A stretch of 64,000 bases of DNA, taken from positions 806,001-870,000 of the forward strand of contig JAVLRN010000008.1 in the NCBI GenBank assembly GCA_032821775.1, given 5' to 3'. Positions 58,810 to 64,000 of the stretch are shown here, piece after piece (position 1 is the first letter of the stretch; each line of letters starts with the position of its first letter). The position numbers and the translations under genes were made by a program. The stretch is from Sanguinoderma infundibulare (lineage: Eukaryota; Basidiomycota; Agaricomycetes; Polyporales; Polyporaceae). The notes beneath the pieces were generated by a model. The model searched no databases. It saw only the letters and a list, made by a program, of their open reading frames with translations, and was not told where the DNA came from.

Positions 58810-61800
58810 ATGACCAACCTTCGTGGTCTATTCATGCCCCTCCCTGCTATGGCAGACGACTCAGTTCAGCTCGGCCCTGCTCCTCATAGCGAGCACCCCA
58901 CTTCGTCCACTGGACAGCCTTCGTCGGCTTTGCATGTCGACATTAGCCACTTTGACCCCGAGGGCGTCGCTCAGCTCCATCGCACTCTTTCCTGCGGATC
59001 GCATGCCAGCGAGGCGCTCCACTCCCGTTCCCTGTCACCCCATGGAGAAAGCCGTTCTATAGCGACAGATATTACTCTTGCAGCATCAACCGACGGTCCT
59101 TTCAGTTTCGACAAGGCAATGCGGGATATCATCAACAAGTACGTGCACCTCTTGCTTTTGTGGGCGCCCACGAATGCTAACTACTCTTCCCGCCCAGGCT
59201 CGAAGAGTCGGACATCAAGCGGAGGGAGCTCGGGGTCGCGTTTAGGGATCTCCGGGTCGTCGGCGTGGGTGCCGCGGCGTCATATCAGTCGACAGTCGGG
59301 TCGGCAGTCAACCCTCTCAACGCTCTGCGAGCCATTCAGAATGCCTTGCGCCCTGCTACGCGAGATATTCTCAACGGATTCGAGGGTGTCGTGTGGCCAG
59401 GAGAGATGATGCGTAAGCAGTCCGGCCATTTTTTGCTCCCCGAATTGACGCGCCAATTTTGTTCGACTGGACAGTCGTCCTTGGACGCCCTGGTTCAGGA
59501 TGCAGTACGTTCCTCAAGACCCTCGCAAACAAGCGCGGAGAGTACCATTCCATTCACGGAGACGTCTGGTACGACTCGCTCACTCCAGAAAAGATCGAGA
59601 AGAGCTACCGCGGAGATGTCCAGTACTGTCCCGAAGACGATGTACACTTTCCGACGCTCACCGTCGACCAGACGCTTCGCTTTGCTGCGCGCACGCGGAC
59701 ACCCCGTACGCGCATGGATGGTTTGTCCCGCGAGGAGCATGTTTCGCGCATCGTGGACATAGTGGAGACGGTGTTTGGCCTTCGCAATGTCAAGAACACC
59801 CTCGTTGGCGACGCATCCATCCGTGGCGTCTCTGGTGGCGAGAAGAAGCGTGTTTCTATCGCCGAGACCTTAGTCACTCTCTCGCTCCTGAATTCTTGGG
59901 ACAACTCCACTCGTGGTCTTGAGTATGTATTGTCTGTCCCCTGGTGATTTGCGAGACCTAATCAGCGGTTTTCAGCGCGTCGACCGCCCTGGAGTTTGTA
60001 CAAGCTCTTCGGATCGCGACTGATATTGGGCGGCAGACGTCGATCGTGGCGATTTACCAGGCGGGAGAGCAGCTATACGAGCTCTTCGATAAGGTCTGTG
60101 TCATCTACGAGGGCCGGCAGGTGTACATGGGCCCCGCCAATCGGGCGCGGCAGTACTTCATCGACATGGGTTACGAGCCCGCCAACCGTCAAACTACGGC
60201 TGATTTCCTTGTCGCCGGTTTGTTACATTTATCTGTTCAGCATCATTGATTCGCTCACTGCGTACTCAGTCACCGACCCCAACGGCCGCATCGTACGCGA
60301 GGGCTACGAACACCGGGTGCCGCGCACAGCTGCTGAATTTGCCGACCACTATCGGAGATCCGAGATCGCGCGCAGTAACAGCGAAGACGTCGACGCCTAC
60401 CGCACAGAGTTCGTCGGAAAGCCCGAGCGCGTCGCCGATTTCAAGTCGAGCGTCAGGCTCGACCGCGCGAACTACACCCGCTCGGGCAGCCCCTACATCG
60501 TGTCGATCCCGATGCAAGTGCGCGCGCTGATGCGCCGTCGCGCCCAGATCATCTGCGGCAACATCGCGGCTCAGGTCATCCAGATCATGGCCTTCGTCCT
60601 TCAGGCGGTCTTTATTGGAACTGTCTACCTGCGCCTAGACAACACCACCATCACGTTCTTCTCGCGCGGCGGTGTGCTGTTCTTCGCACTTCTGTTTGCG
60701 GCTCTATCGACCATGGCCGGGATCCCGGGTTTGTTCCAACAGCGGCCGATCGTGCACAGGCAGTCGAGGGCGGCGATGTACCATCCGTTTGTGGAGGGCC
60801 TCGCCCTCACCCTGGTGGATATCCCAATCGCGTTCGTCACACAAGTTGCATTCTGTGTCATCCTCTACCTCTTGGTCGGTCTCCAGCCAAAGGCGGACAA
60901 ATTTTTGTGAGCGTTTCTTTCGCTTCGCATTCAACAACCATGTGTTGACAGCGCCGCCGTAGCATCTTCCTGCTTTTCTCCTTCACTGCCACGATAACGA
61001 TGAAGGCATGGTTCCGCGCGATCGCTGCAGCGTTCAAAGGTCCCGCGCCGGCTACGGCTGTCGCGGGCCTCAGTACGCTCATCTTGATTCTCTATGCTGG
61101 CTATGTCCTTCCACGGCCGTACATGATTGGTGCATTGAGGTGGATCACCTGGATCAACGTGAGTCCTTTCTCCTCGCTACAAAAAGGAATGGGCTTGGTC
61201 CTGACAGTCTTCTAATCGAGCCTCTCACTTACGGTTTTGAGGGCCTTATGGTCAACGAGTTCCACGGCCTCGATGGGGGGTGTTCCAACCTCGTCCCTCA
61301 AGGCCCCGAGTACGCAAACATCTCTCTCGCGAACCAGGTGTGCACGACGGTCGGTGCCACCGCTGGATCCCTCACGGTCCTGGGCGACGGCTACGTTGCA
61401 GGCTCATACGGATACGACTACGCCCACTTGTGGCGGGACTTCGGCGTCCTCTGCGCTTTCGGGGTCGGCTTCATCGCCATCCTGCTCTTCCTCTACGAGA
61501 TCAACCAGTCACTGGCGGGCGAGACGAACGTCATACTCTTTAAGCGCGGCTCAAAATCCGACGCTGTCCGCGCCGCGGAGCAGGAGAAGGCATTCGATGT
61601 CGAGAAGGGGCGCAGTCCTGCAGCGGCCGTCCCGACGGATACTGGTACGGCCACAGAGGATACGAAGGAGTCGACGCCTGCGGTGCGTGACACGTTCTCG
61701 TTCCACCACCTCAACTACTCCATCCCCATTGGCGGTGGCAAGACGAAGCAGCTGTTGGATGACGTCTCAGGGTACGCCCTCCCTGGAAAGCTGACTGCGC

Positions 61801-63718
61801 TCATGGGCGAGTCGGGCGCAGGAAAGACCACCCTGCTCAACGTCCTTGCCGAGCGGACCGCCGGCGGTGTTGTCACGGGAAACCGGTACATGAACGGCCA
61901 CCCTCTTCCGTCGGACTTCCAGGCGCACACCGGCTACTGTCAGCAGATGGACACGCACTTGTCTACGGCCACCGTGCGCGAGGCGCTGCTGTTCTCCGCC
62001 CAGCTTCGCCAGCCCGCGGGCGTCCCTCTCGCGGAGAAGAAGGCTTACGTCGAGAAGGTTCTCGCGAAGTGCAGTCTTGAGGCATACGGGGACGCGGTTG
62101 TCGGCTCCCTCAGTGTCGAGCACCGCAAGCGCACGACAATCGCTATCGAGCTCGTCGCAAAGCCGTCTCTCATCTTCCTCGACGAGCCTACGTCTGGCCT
62201 CGACTCTCAGAGCGCGTGGGCGATCACGAGCTTCCTCCGCGGCCTCGCAGACAGCGGTCAGGCCATCATCTGCACCATCCACCAGCCGTCCGCGGAGCTG
62301 TTCCAGGTATTCGATCGCCTTCTGCTCCTGCGGAAAGGAGGCCAGACGGTCTACTTTGGCGATATCGGCCGGCGGTCTGCAACGATGATCGAGTACTTCG
62401 AGCGCAATGGTGCGCGCACGTGCTCAGATACAGAGAACCCTGCCGAGTACATCCTCGACGCCATTGGTGCCGGAGCGACCGCGACGACGTCCATCGATTG
62501 GCACATGGCATGGAGCAACTCCTCCGAAGCGGCGAATCTGCAAGCCGAGCTTGAGCGCATCCACGGCGAAGGCCGCAGCAAACCCCCAGTGCAGGCGCAC
62601 CTGAACAAGCCCTACCCGACTGCGTGGCTCTACCAGCTGCTTTTACTGCTGAAGCGCAACGCGCAGGCATACTGGCGCGATCCCGTGTACATCATCGCGA
62701 AGCTGGCGCTCAACATCACGGCCGCGCTCCTCATCGGCTTCACGTTCTTCCATGCCAAGCTGACGATCCAGGGCACCCAGAACCACGTCTTCGCGATCTT
62801 CATGTCCATCCTGATCTCCGTCGCACTCTGCAACCAGCTCCTGGTGCCATTCATCGATATGCGCAACATCTACGAGGTGCGCGAGCGCCACAGCAGGATG
62901 TACAGCTGGACCGCGCTCGTCACGTCCCAGATTCTCATCGAGATTCCCTGGAACATCCTCGGCTCGTCGCTGTACTTCCTGTGCTGGTACTGGACCGTCG
63001 GCTTCCCTACTTCGCGCGCGGGGTTCACTTACCTCCTCATGGGCATTTTTAACCCCCTCTACTACACGACTCTCGGTCAGGCTGTCGCCGCGATGGCGCC
63101 CAACGCTGAGATCGCCGCACTGCTGTTCTCGTTCCTCTTCTCCTTTGTGCTCATGTTGTACGTCTTTCCGTCACACTATCATTTAAATGACAATCGCTGA
63201 CCCGCATCCTTGTGGCAGCAACGGGACCCTGCAGCCCTACAGGCTGCTCGGCTGGTGGAAGTGGATGTACCGCGTGTCGCCGTACACCTACCTCCTCGAG
63301 GCCGTCCTCGGCCAGGCGATCGGCAACCTGCCCATTACCTGTTCGCCCGTCGAGTACGCGCCGATCGCTCCGCCATCTGGACAGACCTGCGCGCAGTACA
63401 TGGGCCCTTACATCGCTCGGATGGGCGGCTACCTCGCGAACCCGGACGCGGCCGACGCCTGCATGTTCTGCCAGTTCCAGTCCACGGACGCGTTCCTGGC
63501 CGACAGCTTCAACGTGTTCTATTCTAATCACTGGCGGGACCTCGGCATCTTCGCGGGGTTCATCTGCTTTAATGTGCGTCCCGTCCTTTCAACCTGAACG
63601 AGCTCCGTCGTCCGTCGCTGACAAGACGTTGCAGTTCTTCGCTATTTACATCTTGACGTACTTTTTCCGGGTGCGGCAGGGCGATAATTTCAGAGCTCTT
63701 TGGCGCCGTGGGCGGTAG
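58810..63718 (+). CDS. PDR-type ABC (ABCG) multidrug transporter
   Basis: Plasma-membrane drug/xenobiotic exporter of the Pdr5/Cdr class. Exons 58810-59138, 59198-59412, 59475-59922, 59976-60217, 60270-60906, 60963-61158, 61221-63157, 63219-63573 and 63635-63718 give 1480 aa, typical for full-size (NBD-TMD)2 pumps. NBD1: Walker A GRPGSGCSTFLK (cysteine for lysine, as usual in PDR NBD1), signature VSGGEKKRVSIAE, Walker B region SWDNSTRGLDAST. TMD1 includes MQVRALMRRRAQII, the first-helix segment and PGLFQQRPIVHRQSRAAMYH. A Cys/Asn-rich loop follows TYGFEGLMVNEFHGL. NBD2: Walker A GESGAGKTTLLN (about residue 884), degenerate signature LSVEHRKRTTIAIEL, Walker B LIFLDEPTSGLDSQSA, H-loop TIHQPSAELF. 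TMD2 runs to the Cys-rich CSPVEYAPIAPPSGQTCAQY loop and a final helix (FFAIYILTYFFRV). A fresh-looking MITE sits upstream. Confidence 0.97.
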
Positions 63719-63915
63719 AAAGACAAGTAAACGGTTTATGAACTTGTGCTATCTAATACCTACTGGACTTCATGCATAGACTATATCGTACTCGAATACA
63801 CTCCTGTTCTGTAGCTTACGGCCATTCACGTATTTACGTATCCGAATCGTTCCTGACCGATAAACGGTAAATAAGAATCCACCTATTCTCCAACGTAAGA
63901 CTCATCGACGATTCC
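63719..63915. other. Convergent intergenic spacer
   Basis: About 200 bp between the ABC transporter stop and the stop of the partial gene at the window edge. AT-rich, probably 3' UTRs and terminators. Confidence 0.4.
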
Positions 63916-64000
63916 TCATGTCTCGCTGGCCCCAATGTGATCATCAAGCATTTCCGGAGACAAGAAGTCGAAGTATGTGCCGACAAGGCCACGGTCCAAG
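63916..64000 (-). CDS. 3' end of an unidentified gene running off the window
   Basis: On the minus strand the frame reads GLVGTYFDFLSPEMLDDHIG and ends ASET then TGA (63918-63916). The composition looks like real protein sequence, but 27 residues are too few to name a family. The gene would continue past base 64000. Confidence 0.4.
   Translation of the reverse strand, partial: LDRGLVGTYFDFLSPEMLDDHIGASET

Noticed and set aside
59475..59520. Walker A of the ABC transporter NBD1 lacks its lysine (GRPGSGCSTFLK).
   Set aside because: This cysteine substitution is the normal state of NBD1 in fungal PDR transporters, not a defect.

Overview
The window looks like nuclear DNA of an agaricomycete basidiomycete. 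It is GC-rich, and its genes are cut by many introns of about 45-80 nt. It carries families typical of mushroom-forming fungi: DUF6535 membrane protein, HET domain, DUF2235, PDR-type ABC transporter and OPT transporters. Exon models were built by hand from reading-frame continuity, GT/AG (once GC/AG) junctions and family conservation. No database search was possible. I see no tRNA, rRNA or CRISPR array.

Layout. 0-9 kb: ferredoxin/adrenodoxin reductase (ARH1 type), a secreted GPI-type six-hairpin glycosidase with a very long intron, and a frameshifted 2OG-Fe(II) oxygenase pseudogene. 9-15 kb (minus strand): an AT-hook nuclear protein, a truncated DUF2235 fragment, and NUS1. 16.6-21 kb: an OPT transporter (+) and a cyclophilin (-) that meet tail to tail. 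21-30 kb: a gene-poor stretch holding a broken partial copy of the reductase gene and a HET-domain gene with several disabling lesions. 31-41 kb (minus strand): an MSB1-like morphogenesis protein, a small proline-rich membrane protein, and a second OPT transporter. 41-54 kb: after 3.3 kb without genes come the tiny secretory gene KSH1, condensin SMC2, and, divergent from SMC2, a DUF262 (GmrSD-N) protein with an arginine/aspartate/serine-rich tail. 54-64 kb: a DUF6535 membrane protein, a 341-bp MITE with perfect 31-bp inverted repeats and TA flanks, a full-length PDR/ABCG transporter, and the 3' end of a gene that leaves the window.

How the genes relate. There is no single biosynthetic cluster. 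Housekeeping functions (Fe-S/heme electron supply, dolichol synthesis, ER-Golgi traffic, chromosome condensation, polarity, protein folding) alternate with transporters and fast-evolving accessory genes. Four loci are decayed: the oxygenase, the DUF2235 fragment, the reductase copy and the HET gene. Two gene families occur twice, reductase/pseudo-reductase and OPT1/OPT2, so the region has a history of duplication. The most unusual intact gene is the DUF262 protein. Its DGKQR-type core resembles prokaryotic GmrSD/ParB-like enzymes, it has a nuclear-looking tail, and it is divergent from a condensin subunit.
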